A DNA stretch of 10,761 nucleotides from an archaeon (GCA_018830205.1 JAHJSX010000032.1:1-10761); one strand, 5' to 3'; shown: positions 1 through 6,041, numbered from the stretch's first letter. Program-made: numbers and translations. The notes: generated by a model not told the origin, from the sequence alone.

Positions 1-82
1 AGACTGCAAACCCCACCACGAAAGAAATAATTACCCGCTTTGATACCATGTGATATTCTATTAGTTTGCCATCGATAAGCAT
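1..82 (-). CDS. Possible N-terminus of a membrane protein, truncated by window edge
   Basis: On the minus strand an open frame starts at ATG 82 and stays open to position 1, giving 27 codons. A second ATG in the same frame lies at 49. From that internal Met the peptide reads MVSKRVIISFVVGFAV, a basic start followed by a hydrophobic run, as in a signal anchor or first membrane segment. It is co-directional with and downstream of the radical SAM gene, 33 bases past its stop codon. No ribosome binding site is visible before either ATG, so the start is undecided and the reading could be chance in a short AT-rich spacer. No family can be named. Confidence 0.3.
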   Translation of the reverse strand, partial: MLIDGKLIEYHMVSKRVIISFVVGFAV

Positions 83-93
83 TAATGCACGTT

Positions 94-103
94 AAAAAGG
101 AAA
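94..103 (-). terminator. T-rich tract after radical SAM gene
   Basis: On the minus strand the tract TTTCCTTTTT lies 12 bases past the stop codon of the radical SAM gene. Archaeal transcription often ends at T-rich tracts without a hairpin, so this is a reasonable candidate. Short T runs are common by chance in AT-rich spacers, and the possible gene starting at 82 could equally be co-transcribed. Confidence 0.3.
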
Positions 104-115
104 TCTGACGCTGTT

Positions 116-1357
116 TCATCCTTCCGCTTCTTCCCTAGCCCGGTTTATGCGCTTTACCTCGCGCCACATGTAGTCTGCAAGGAGGGTGTATTCCTTTTTC
201 GTCATGCCGCTGGGGAGATAGAGCTTCCCGCCCGTGCCATGTCCATGGAATTTCGCAATCCATCGTTCATGCATGTCTATGTATGGCCCGCCCCAGAGGT
301 CGGTGCCAGGGTATGCGGTTGCAAGGGAGAGCACGACCTGCGACGGCCTTGCCTCTTCAATGAATTTTATAGTCTCCCTCGCGCTTTCCGCTGTCTCGCC
401 CGGGAGGCCGAAGGTAATGTAGGCACGGGTGTCCATGCCGTGCTCCCTAATTTTTTCAACGGCATTCCTTGTTGTCTCGGCATCTATCCGGCGGTTGTTC
501 TGGCTAAGAATCTCGTCACATGCAGAGTCGACGCCCAAACATATGAGTGTGCATCCTGAGTCTCTAAGGGCCCCAAGGATCTCATCATCAAGGGCGTCCG
601 CGCGAGTCTCGCAGCTCCATTTAAGCAGAAGTTCCTCATCAATCATGAGCCTGCAAATCTCAAGCGCCCTCTTTTTGTCGAGCGTGAACGTGCTGTCCAT
701 GAACCGCACGAGATTGAAACCGAGGTCCTTTATGATTTTCAGCTCCTCGAGCACGTTTAAAGGGGAGCGCATCCTGACCTTTTTCCCCCAGAACCGCGTC
801 GCGCTGCAGTACGAGCATGAGTGCGGGCAGCCCCTGCTTGATGTTATCGACATTATGCCATACTCACTGGTCTGGAAATATTTGTGGGCAGGGAATGGGA
901 TAGTATCAAGGTTCGCTGCTGGAACCCTTTCAGGGTTGTGGATGATTTTATTATTTTTTTTGTAAGAAATCCCGCGAATTTCATCGATGGCTTTTCCTTC
1001 TACGATTTCCCGCAGCGTGGCCTCGCCCTCGCCGCGTACAACGATGTCGGCCCCGCCTTCGAGGGCCTCCTCCGGCATGAATGTCGCATGCACGCCCCCT
1101 ATCACTATTTTTGCGCCTGTGTCCTTGAGTGCGGCGGCGATTTCCATGGCGCGGGGGAATGACGGGGTGGTGGCAGTGATGCCAATTATGTCAGGATTAA
1201 TTTCTTTTATTTTGCGAGTTGAAAAAGTTTCTAGGTTCTCGTCAATGACCGATACCTCGGCTATGTCCTCCACGGCGCTTGCAAGATAGCCAAGGCCTAT
1301 TGGGAACAGGTCTTTACCCCTGTAAGGGAATTCTGGATGTATAAACAATACGCGCAT
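116..1357 (-). CDS. B12-binding domain radical SAM protein
   Basis: This 413-residue protein has the two-domain layout of cobalamin-binding radical SAM enzymes. Residues 1 to about 125 form a Rossmann-like B12-binding domain, with the GGVHAT stretch near 87-92 and the RGEGEAT stretch near 108-114 typical of the family. The radical SAM core follows: the 4Fe-4S/SAM motif CPHSCSYC (C177, C181, C184) sits after the usual TSSRG lead-in. A G-L-P-G-E-T loop occurs near 318-323 and a family-typical tail continues to the end. Relatives include methyltransferases and ring-modifying enzymes, but the substrate cannot be read from sequence. No DxHxxG motif is visible in the B12 domain, as in many members that bind cobalamin base-off. 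The start is ATG 1357, preceded by GGTGAG five bases upstream. It is divergent from the SpoVG-family gene across a 110-base spacer, with no obvious functional tie to the pilin genes. Confidence 0.93.
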   Translation of the reverse strand: MRVLFIHPEFPYRGKDLFPIGLGYLASAVEDIAEVSVIDENLETFSTRKIKEINPDIIGITATTPSFPRAMEIAAALKDTGAKIVIGGVHATFMPEEALEGGADIVVRGEGEATLREIVEGKAIDEIRGISYKKNNKIIHNPERVPAANLDTIPFPAHKYFQTSEYGIMSITSSRGCPHSCSYCSATRFWGKKVRMRSPLNVLEELKIIKDLGFNLVRFMDSTFTLDKKRALEICRLMIDEELLLKWSCETRADALDDEILGALRDSGCTLICLGVDSACDEILSQNNRRIDAETTRNAVEKIREHGMDTRAYITFGLPGETAESARETIKFIEEARPSQVVLSLATAYPGTDLWGGPYIDMHERWIAKFHGHGTGGKLYLPSGMTKKEYTLLADYMWREVKRINRAREEAEG

Positions 1358-1410
1358 TGTATCTCACCTTATCCCAAGAAATAAAAACATTTTTACTGGC
1401 ATAACACAAA

Positions 1411-1420
1411 CTTTATTAAC
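1411..1420 (+). promoter_or_regulatory. Candidate TATA box for the SpoVG-pilin operon
   Basis: CTTTATTAAC lies about 52 bases before the ATG at 1468. Archaeal initiation about 25 bases downstream of the box would start the transcript near 1440, leaving a leader of roughly 27 bases that contains the GGTGA ribosome binding site at 1456-1460. The opposite strand reads TTAATAAAG and could also serve the radical SAM gene, so the 110-base spacer may hold a shared divergent control region. This is inferred from spacing and composition only. Confidence 0.4.
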
Positions 1421-1467
1421 TCAAATCTCAAAATTCACCCTTACTAAACAAAAAAGGTGAATGAAAT

Positions 1468-1875
1468 ATGGCTGAAATAACAGATGTAAGAATATACCGA
1501 GTAGAAGGAACAGGAAACCTGAGAGCATACGCTGCCGTGACATTGGATGAATCATACGTTGTACACGGTCTAAGGGTATTGGAAGGAGAGGCAGGATTTT
1601 GGGTAGGAATGCCCGCAAGCAAGAACAAACGTGGAGAATTCAAGGACATATTCCATCCCATTACGAGGGAAGCAAGGGACATTCTGGTAAAGAGTGTCAT
1701 AACCAGATATGAAGAGGGGTCTACTGAAGAGTCAAGCGCCCCTGCGGCAGAAGAGTCTGCACCCGCAGAAGAATCAGCGGCACCAGCAGCAGAAGAGTCC
1801 GCGCCAGCAGAAGCCGCGGAAGCACCTGAAGAAGAAGCACAAGAAGAAACACCCGAAGAAAAAGTCGAAGAGTAA
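1468..1875 (+). CDS. spoVG: SpoVG-family protein with acidic Ala/Glu/Pro tail
   Basis: Residues 1 to about 84 match the SpoVG fold closely: the opening ITDVRIYRVE, the central VTLDESYVVHGLRVLEGEAG, then MPASKNKRGEFKDIFHPIT and a final helix with R-D-I-L-V. Bacterial SpoVG is a small nucleic-acid-binding regulator, usually about 85-100 residues. This copy has 135 because of a roughly 50-residue tail dominated by Ala, Glu, Pro and Ser, containing two near-identical 14-residue units and only one basic residue near the end. The tail is probably disordered and strongly acidic. The start is ATG 1468, with GGTGA at 1456-1460 seven bases upstream; an ATG at 1461 is out of frame and soon stops. The gene ends five bases before the short class III pilin gene, so co-transcription is likely. 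Family assignment is firm. A regulatory or RNA-binding role in pilus expression is inference. Confidence 0.92.
   Translation: MAEITDVRIYRVEGTGNLRAYAAVTLDESYVVHGLRVLEGEAGFWVGMPASKNKRGEFKDIFHPITREARDILVKSVITRYEEGSTEESSAPAAEESAPAEESAAPAAEESAPAEAAEAPEEEAQEETPEEKVEE
1738..1821 (+). repeat. Tandem 42-base repeat coding the acidic tail of the SpoVG-family protein
   Basis: Two in-frame units of 42 bases (1738-1779 and 1780-1821) encode APAAEESAPAEESA and APAAEESAPAEAAE, residues 91-104 and 105-118. They differ at scattered third positions and at the end of the unit, so the duplication is not recent but the amino-acid pattern has been kept. Further Glu-rich codons follow to the stop. Confidence 0.75.
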
Positions 1876-1880
1876 ATCTC

Positions 1881-2075
1881 ATGTGGGGATTTAAAAATTT
1901 CCTCGAAACAGAGAGGGCCCAAGCCAGTATTGAGTTTGTACTGGTGACCGGAGGGGTTATTGTTGCGGCTATCGCCATCTTCTCACTCCAGGGCACCATA
2001 AGCTCCTTTGCAAACGTGTCCACGAACTGGGCAGAACAAGAAAGAAATGCAACTATAACCAGGATTACAAGATAA
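1881..2075 (+). CDS. Short class III signal peptide pilin, candidate major pilin
   Basis: This 64-residue protein is an archaeal type IV pilin precursor. The leader MWGFKNFLETERA is followed by Q14-A-S-I-E18 and an uninterrupted hydrophobic helix to about residue 37. Processing by the A24 peptidase encoded next should occur between A13 and Q14, leaving a mature chain of only 51 residues. The -1 residue is Ala, whereas the other three pilins here have Gly. The short C-terminal part carries two N-glycosylation sequons, at N45 and N56. In Methanococcus maripaludis the main pilus subunit is likewise a very short class III pilin, so this is the best candidate for the main filament subunit; that role is inference. 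It starts five bases after the SpoVG-family stop and has no clear ribosome binding site of its own. A T-tract follows directly after its stop codon. Confidence 0.88.
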   Translation: MWGFKNFLETERAQASIEFVLVTGGVIVAAIAIFSLQGTISSFANVSTNWAEQERNATITRITR

Positions 2076-2076
2076 G

Positions 2077-2084
2077 TTTTTATT
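2077..2084 (+). terminator. T-tract between short pilin and peptidase genes
   Basis: TTTTTATT begins one base after the stop codon of the short pilin gene. It could act as a partial archaeal terminator, making the SpoVG-pilin pair more abundant than the downstream genes. Alternatively it could be a TATA-like box, since its centre is about 28 bases before the peptidase ATG at 2108, the spacing expected for a leaderless start. Sequence alone cannot separate the two readings. Confidence 0.35.
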
Positions 2085-2107
2085 CCCGGGTATCAAGACT
2101 AAGGGTA

Positions 2108-3211
2108 ATGGTAGAAGAGCTCTTTGTACTGTTGGCACTGGGCGGGGCAATTGCAGCTTCTATTACCGACATAAAATCAAGGTTAATACCGAATAAGCTC
2201 ACATTTTCACTTATAGGGGCAGGGATTTTTGGATATCTGGCATTTGGGGTTTTAAGAGGCGACTTTTCGATGTTTTTTGCCTCGATAAAGAGCCTCGGGG
2301 TTATGTTTGCTATTGGGTACCTTTTCTGGATGCTCGGGGCATGGAGCGCCGGGGATGCCAAGGAATTTCTCTTTATCGCGGTGCTTGTCCCGGTATACCC
2401 CGCATTCCTTTACACGATGTTTAATCCCCATGTCGCAGGCTATCCGTTCATAATCACGGTGTTTGTCAATACCCTCCTTGCCATATTCCCGCTGGTTTTT
2501 GTTTATTCGATTTATCTTGCTTTAAAAAAAGGGATATTTTCCGGATTTTTGGAGCCTGCAAAAGACCCCAAAAAATTCCTTGAGGCAGCCTTTGTGATTA
2601 CAGCCGCAATTTCTATTTCATCAATTTTCCTTGGGAGAATCATGGTGCTTTTGGCACTTCTATTGCTTTACAGGATAGAAAGAAAATACAGGCTTTTGCT
2701 AAGTTTACTTTTGATAGTTGCCTATATCATTCTCACAAGCGGCAGCCTGTATTTACAGACCATGTTAGTGCTTACAAATTTTGCTGTTGTATTCTTCCTA
2801 ATTTTCGCCCTCAGCCTGATGCTTAACTCCATCAATATTCTAAGAAGCGATGCACTGGTGGAGGCAAGTAGAATCACAAAGCTTTCCGATGGAGACATAA
2901 TCGCGGAAGAAATTTATATCGCGGGCGATAAGGTAGTAAGAGACGAAAGGAGTATGGTAGAAAAGATTAAAGATGCTGCAAAAACAGGGTCCTTGGGCGC
3001 ACTCCATAGAAGGGGCATAGGCACTGGCGCGGCAGGGGTTACAGACGAAGACATAGAACTCCTAAAAGGATACGTGGAAAAAGGGCTTCTTGAAGACCCG
3101 GTTAAGGTAAAAAAGAGCATGCCTTTTGCACCCGTTGTTCTCGTTGGCCTTGTGGCGGCCTTTGTGATTGGAGACGTGATGCTCGCAATAAGGGTGTGGT
3201 TGTATGGGTAG
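2108..3211 (+). CDS. Archaeal A24 prepilin peptidase (EppA/FlaK-like)
   Basis: This 367-residue polytopic membrane protein is an aspartyl peptidase that would remove class III leaders from prepilins. The first catalytic Asp is D21 in TDIKSRLIPN, just after the first membrane segment. The second is D83 in WSAGDAKEF, which fits the GxGD active-site pattern except that the first Gly is replaced by Ser. Further membrane segments run from about 35 to 245. They are followed by a soluble region at about 250-340, with the stretch LSDGDIIAEEIYIAGDK, and a final membrane segment at about 341-360. Several archaeal A24 peptidases carry a C-terminal extension of this kind, whereas the archaellin peptidase FlaK is near 230 residues. 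Linkage to pilin genes resembles the methanococcal epd locus, where EppA is encoded beside minor pilins. The stop overlaps the next pilin start by eight bases. Confidence 0.9.
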   Translation: MVEELFVLLALGGAIAASITDIKSRLIPNKLTFSLIGAGIFGYLAFGVLRGDFSMFFASIKSLGVMFAIGYLFWMLGAWSAGDAKEFLFIAVLVPVYPAFLYTMFNPHVAGYPFIITVFVNTLLAIFPLVFVYSIYLALKKGIFSGFLEPAKDPKKFLEAAFVITAAISISSIFLGRIMVLLALLLLYRIERKYRLLLSLLLIVAYIILTSGSLYLQTMLVLTNFAVVFFLIFALSLMLNSINILRSDALVEASRITKLSDGDIIAEEIYIAGDKVVRDERSMVEKIKDAAKTGSLGALHRRGIGTGAAGVTDEDIELLKGYVEKGLLEDPVKVKKSMPFAPVVLVGLVAAFVIGDVMLAIRVWLYG

Positions 3212-3812
3212 AGACAAGGGGCAGGTTACAATTGAGGGTGTGTTAATCCTGGGATTTTTCATCCTAATTTTTGTCGGCGTGACATTTCCTTCAGGTATTA
3301 GAATGGTAAGTTACAGCAATGAGATCACAGCCATCACCGAGGCCCAAAACAACCTCAATATAATATCAAGCACACTCGAGCTGGTGGCTTCCGGCCAGAG
3401 AGGCACAGTGCGTACAGTTGCAATTACATCAAACCTTGCAAACTGGGAGATAAACACGAACGCCCCTACAGACGGCATAAACCCTACATCAAAAAAACCT
3501 GTGCTTAACTATGAGGTAAGCATCTGGGACTCAAACGACGATGTGCCGGGACAGCTTTACAGGATTCGCTCAAGCGGGAATTCGAGCTTTGGTGCTGTAG
3601 TCGCATTGGAGATACCAGGGGTGAGCACTGGAGAGGCAGCCGACCTTGACCAGCGCTCCTGCACCCACACGGGCGATGGGAAGGGCTCATGGAACGTGCG
3701 GATTGAAAATGCTGCAAACTCAACTGCACCGTACATCGTATTTGATACCTCTGACCACAATGCAGATTGCAACAGCTCGAGCACAACTATAAACATGTAT
3801 CTTGTAGGGTGA
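3204..3812 (+). CDS. Class III signal peptide pilin (minor pilin candidate 1)
   Basis: This 202-residue precursor begins MGRDKG followed by Q7-V-T-I-E11 and a hydrophobic helix to about residue 28, the pattern cut by EppA/FlaK-type peptidases between G6 and Q7. The long extracellular domain after residue 35 is probably beta-rich. It contains exactly two cysteines, C153 and C189, which could form a disulfide, and three N-X-S/T sequons at N126, N172 and N190. Its size, well above the 64-residue pilin upstream, suggests a minor or tip pilin. The ATG at 3204 overlaps the peptidase stop by eight bases and is preceded by AGGGTG at 3191-3196. The N-terminal part, including FVGVTFPS, resembles the next pilin, so the two are probably diverged duplicates. 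Confidence 0.88.
   Translation: MGRDKGQVTIEGVLILGFFILIFVGVTFPSGIRMVSYSNEITAITEAQNNLNIISSTLELVASGQRGTVRTVAITSNLANWEINTNAPTDGINPTSKKPVLNYEVSIWDSNDDVPGQLYRIRSSGNSSFGAVVALEIPGVSTGEAADLDQRSCTHTGDGKGSWNVRIENAANSTAPYIVFDTSDHNADCNSSSTTINMYLVG
3808..3812 (+). promoter_or_regulatory. Ribosome binding site setting the GTG start of the second large pilin
   Basis: GGTGA at 3808-3812 overlaps the TGA stop of the preceding pilin and sits five bases before GTG 3818. It is the same motif that precedes the radical SAM and SpoVG-family genes. It favours GTG 3818 over the far upstream TTG at 3767, which would place an unneeded 17-residue extension inside the previous gene. Confidence 0.65.
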
Positions 3813-3817
3813 TAAAA

Positions 3818-4381
3818 GTGGAGCGCGGACAGGTTACAGTTGAAATGATTCTTATCTTCGGGTTATTCATGATGATATTGATTGGGGTTTCTGTCCCTTC
3901 TGTACTCAAGAGCGAGAGATACGCAAGGGATGTTCAGTTCGCATCAGACGCAAGATTTGCGTCTGAGAGGCTTGTAACATACGCGGGCAGCATATCAAAT
4001 CCACACGAGAAAAAAACTGTCGAGATTTACATGCCCGGCTACACGTCCTCTGCCAACTCCACAGACAACAAGCCCCTGATGTGGATGGGGATGTGCACTT
4101 CTATAAGCGGAAGCGTCCTAAACACCACCCTTGGCATGGTGCGCAGGACAAGCGATGGCACAGTTACCCTTCAGGAAACACATAATTTTGTAAGGGACCT
4201 TGGCAGCGGGAACTGGAGCATCTATGTAAATACGACAAGCGGTTTTCAGAAAGGCGTATTAATCGAATCAATAGGCAAAAGATACAACATAACAATCCAG
4301 TGGGAGAACATCACATCAAATACGGTGCCAAGCTATACGCAGGCCAACTGTGATAGTATCCTATCCCTTGGAGGCATATAA
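3818..4381 (+). CDS. Class III signal peptide pilin (minor pilin candidate 2)
   Basis: Starting at GTG 3818 the precursor has 187 residues: MERG, then Q5-V-T-V-E9 and a hydrophobic helix to about residue 28, ending in IGVSVPSVL. Cleavage would fall between G4 and Q5, leaving a four-residue leader. The frame is open further upstream to a TTG at 3767, but that would overlap the previous gene by 46 bases and lacks the good GGTGA signal. The extracellular domain has two cysteines, C93 and C178, and six sequons (N80, N102, N132, N138, N157, N164), the most of any pilin here. The segment after the helix resembles the preceding pilin, supporting an old tandem duplication. The stop TAA shares its last base with the ATG of the next pilin, implying translational coupling. 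Confidence 0.87.
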   Translation: MERGQVTVEMILIFGLFMMILIGVSVPSVLKSERYARDVQFASDARFASERLVTYAGSISNPHEKKTVEIYMPGYTSSANSTDNKPLMWMGMCTSISGSVLNTTLGMVRRTSDGTVTLQETHNFVRDLGSGNWSIYVNTTSGFQKGVLIESIGKRYNITIQWENITSNTVPSYTQANCDSILSLGGI

Positions 4382-4845
4382 TGAGGGGGCAAATTTCAAT
4401 GGAGGCCATACTTGTGATAGGTATGGCGGTGATAGTCCTGACATCGTTTTTCAATATAAACATGGCGAGGTATTCTACAGCAAAGGACATCGGTGAGGCG
4501 GGCGAGGCAAGAATAGCAGGAGAGGTTCTTGCAACCGGCATAAATACAGGGTACTCAAACGGCGAGGGGTTCAGCATTCATGTTGGCGAGAGCAAACTGA
4601 ACTTTACAAAACTTGGTAGTGCCGGTGTTTCACTGCCCATCGTAATCGACAGCAGCGCAAAGACAATAACCATTAGCAAAAACACGACAAGTGGTGGTGG
4701 TGGGGTGTGGAATATTAGTGTACCGGTTATCCCTTCGGACTTGCTGCGGGTGGATTCTACTGCTTCGTACCCTGAAGTCACCATCCTCAATAACGGCTCC
4801 TATTTAATTATTTATGCAACAAGCTCAAATATTGTAGTCAATTAA
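4381..4845 (+). CDS. Class III signal peptide pilin (minor pilin candidate 3)
   Basis: This 154-residue precursor begins MRG followed by Q4-I-S-M-E8 and a hydrophobic helix to about residue 24. Cleavage between G3 and Q4 would leave a leader of only three residues. The start is well supported: GGAGG at 4370-4374 lies six bases upstream and the ATG overlaps the previous stop by one base (TAATG). Unlike the two preceding pilins it has no cysteines. It has four sequons at N74, N101, N111 and N138, and a Gly4 run at 105-108 encoded by GGT repeats, probably a flexible link between two beta-rich parts. A minor pilin role is inferred from context and family. Confidence 0.86.
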   Translation: MRGQISMEAILVIGMAVIVLTSFFNINMARYSTAKDIGEAGEARIAGEVLATGINTGYSNGEGFSIHVGESKLNFTKLGSAGVSLPIVIDSSAKTITISKNTTSGGGGVWNISVPVIPSDLLRVDSTASYPEVTILNNGSYLIIYATSSNIVVN

Positions 4846-4860
4846 AAAGGGCAAGTCACT

Positions 4861-5586
4861 ATGGGCAAGATTGATGAGATAGGCAATACCACAGTAAAAT
4901 TTCTAACCAATGCATTTTACTACTTGATAGGTTTCCTGATTTGGTTAATCAAGTTTTCAAGGCCAGCTGCTAAAAAACTTGGCGAGAAAATCAAGATTTA
5001 TCAGTATTTTGAGGGGCGCGGCATAGAATTCAAGGATTATGTCGTACTCAAGGCCCAAATAGCAACACTTGTTTTTTTGGCGGCCTCGGTTGGCTTTGTC
5101 TTTGAGTTTTTGAGCATCAAGCTCCTTGTCGCTCTTGGGGTGCTTGGCATATATTCCATGTATTTGACATTGGCGCAGTTTAAGGAGCACTTCGCGGGTG
5201 ATTACCCTGCGTACAAAACGTTCTTTCTCTCATATTTTGCAATTTCAGTGATTTTGGTTTTTGTCAGGTTTGTAAAACCTACGGTGGGTTATGTCTTTCC
5301 ATACTTCCATCTTCTTATTATCTCCATGGTTTCTGTGATTGTGGCATCGTACTTTTTCAAGCGCAAATACGCCAGGAACTACACCTTCGGCCGGGTTACA
5401 AAAGGCGGGGACCTCATGTTCTTAAAGGTGAACTATGATCTCTGCGCAAGTGTGAGGCCGGGTGTCCACATGTTTGAAAATAAAACCGGTGCAACTGAAG
5501 GCGATGTTGTAAAGCTTTTGGTCCAGTCAAGCGGCCTCAACCTCACAGGGAGCAGGATTGTGGGTGTTGTGCCCGAGGAATCTTAA
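4861..5586 (+). CDS. DUF2101-like archaeal integral membrane protein
   Basis: This 241-residue protein has about five membrane segments (near 14-32, 65-83, 86-105, 122-138 and 146-166) and a soluble C-terminal part from about 170. That part includes FGRVTKGGDLMFLKVNYDLC and ASVRPGVHMFENKTGATEGD, which look like the conserved C-terminal domain of the archaeal DUF2101 membrane proteins. I recognise that family from memory, so the match should be treated as probable. No catalytic motif is evident. It follows the last pilin by 15 bases on the same strand, so it is likely part of the same transcript and may have a membrane accessory role in pilus assembly; this is inferred from position only. Its stop codon overlaps that of the convergent LOG-like gene in a shared TTAA. 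Confidence 0.75.
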   Translation: MGKIDEIGNTTVKFLTNAFYYLIGFLIWLIKFSRPAAKKLGEKIKIYQYFEGRGIEFKDYVVLKAQIATLVFLAASVGFVFEFLSIKLLVALGVLGIYSMYLTLAQFKEHFAGDYPAYKTFFLSYFAISVILVFVRFVKPTVGYVFPYFHLLIISMVSVIVASYFFKRKYARNYTFGRVTKGGDLMFLKVNYDLCASVRPGVHMFENKTGATEGDVVKLLVQSSGLNLTGSRIVGVVPEES

Positions 5587-6041
5587 GCGCCGAGGGCCAT
5601 CTCGACGGCCTCTTTTGGAGTCTTTGCGAGTTTTATGCCTTTGACATCCGTGAAAGGGTTCTTCGCGCCAACGAGCACGATGACGCGCTTTTTTAGCTTC
5701 AATCCCAATGCGATTTCGCAGAGCGTGCCGTACTGGCCGCCAACTGCAATCAATGCATCGGCGGTGTGCGCGATTATCGCGTTTCTCGCGTGGCTCATCG
5801 CAGTCACTATTTTTATGTCGATGTAATCGTTTGCCCCTGATTTGTCATTGCCCGGCAAAATTCCGACAGTCGTGCCGCCGCCCTCTTTTGCTCCCCTCGC
5901 TGCCGCCTCCATTACACCTCCAAGTCCCCCGCATATCAAAATGGCACCTTTTGCCGCTATCTCACGACCGAGGTCTTCTGCAAGCCGCCGGGTCTCGCCG
6001 CTTGCCGTTCCTGCGCCTATTACTGCAATCTGGTTAGCCAT
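5583..6041 (-). CDS. TIGR00725/LOG-like Rossmann-fold protein
   Basis: This 152-residue protein belongs to the family related to LOG cytokinin phosphoribohydrolases and the so-called lysine decarboxylase-like proteins. The N-terminus IAVIGAG is a nucleotide-binding start. ICGGLGGVMEAAARGA (about 36-51) is the first conserved glycine-rich region, S-H-A-R86-N follows at 83-87, and G101-G-Q-Y-G-T-L-C-E109 corresponds to the GGxxGTxxE signature. The preceding residue is Val instead of the Pro seen in plant LOG, as is common in the TIGR00725 subgroup. At 152 residues it is near the subgroup's usual length and looks complete. LOG enzymes cleave the N-glycosidic bond of nucleoside monophosphates, but the substrate of this subgroup is not known to me. 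It overlaps the rli1 stop by eight bases, so the two are probably co-transcribed and translationally coupled. Confidence 0.88.
   Translation of the reverse strand: MANQIAVIGAGTASGETRRLAEDLGREIAAKGAILICGGLGGVMEAAARGAKEGGGTTVGILPGNDKSGANDYIDIKIVTAMSHARNAIIAHTADALIAVGGQYGTLCEIALGLKLKKRVIVLVGAKNPFTDVKGIKLAKTPKEAVEMALGA

Noticed and set aside
239..965. Several plus-strand open frames across the radical SAM gene
   Set aside because: They overlap a complete, motif-bearing minus-strand gene and show no recognisable domain.
1428..1922. Minus-strand open frame of 164 codons rich in Ser and Ala
   Set aside because: It is the antisense of the repetitive acidic tail of the SpoVG-family gene and of the pilin leader; low-complexity codons on plus produce it.
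3767..3817. Upstream TTG start for the second large pilin
   Set aside because: It lies within the preceding pilin gene, lacks a ribosome binding site and would add a non-pilin-like extension; GTG 3818 has GGTGA at the right spacing.
4691..4705. GGT-repeat G-rich tract as a possible phase-variation site
   Set aside because: Units are three bases long, so slippage would only change the Gly run length without shifting the frame, and the tract is short.
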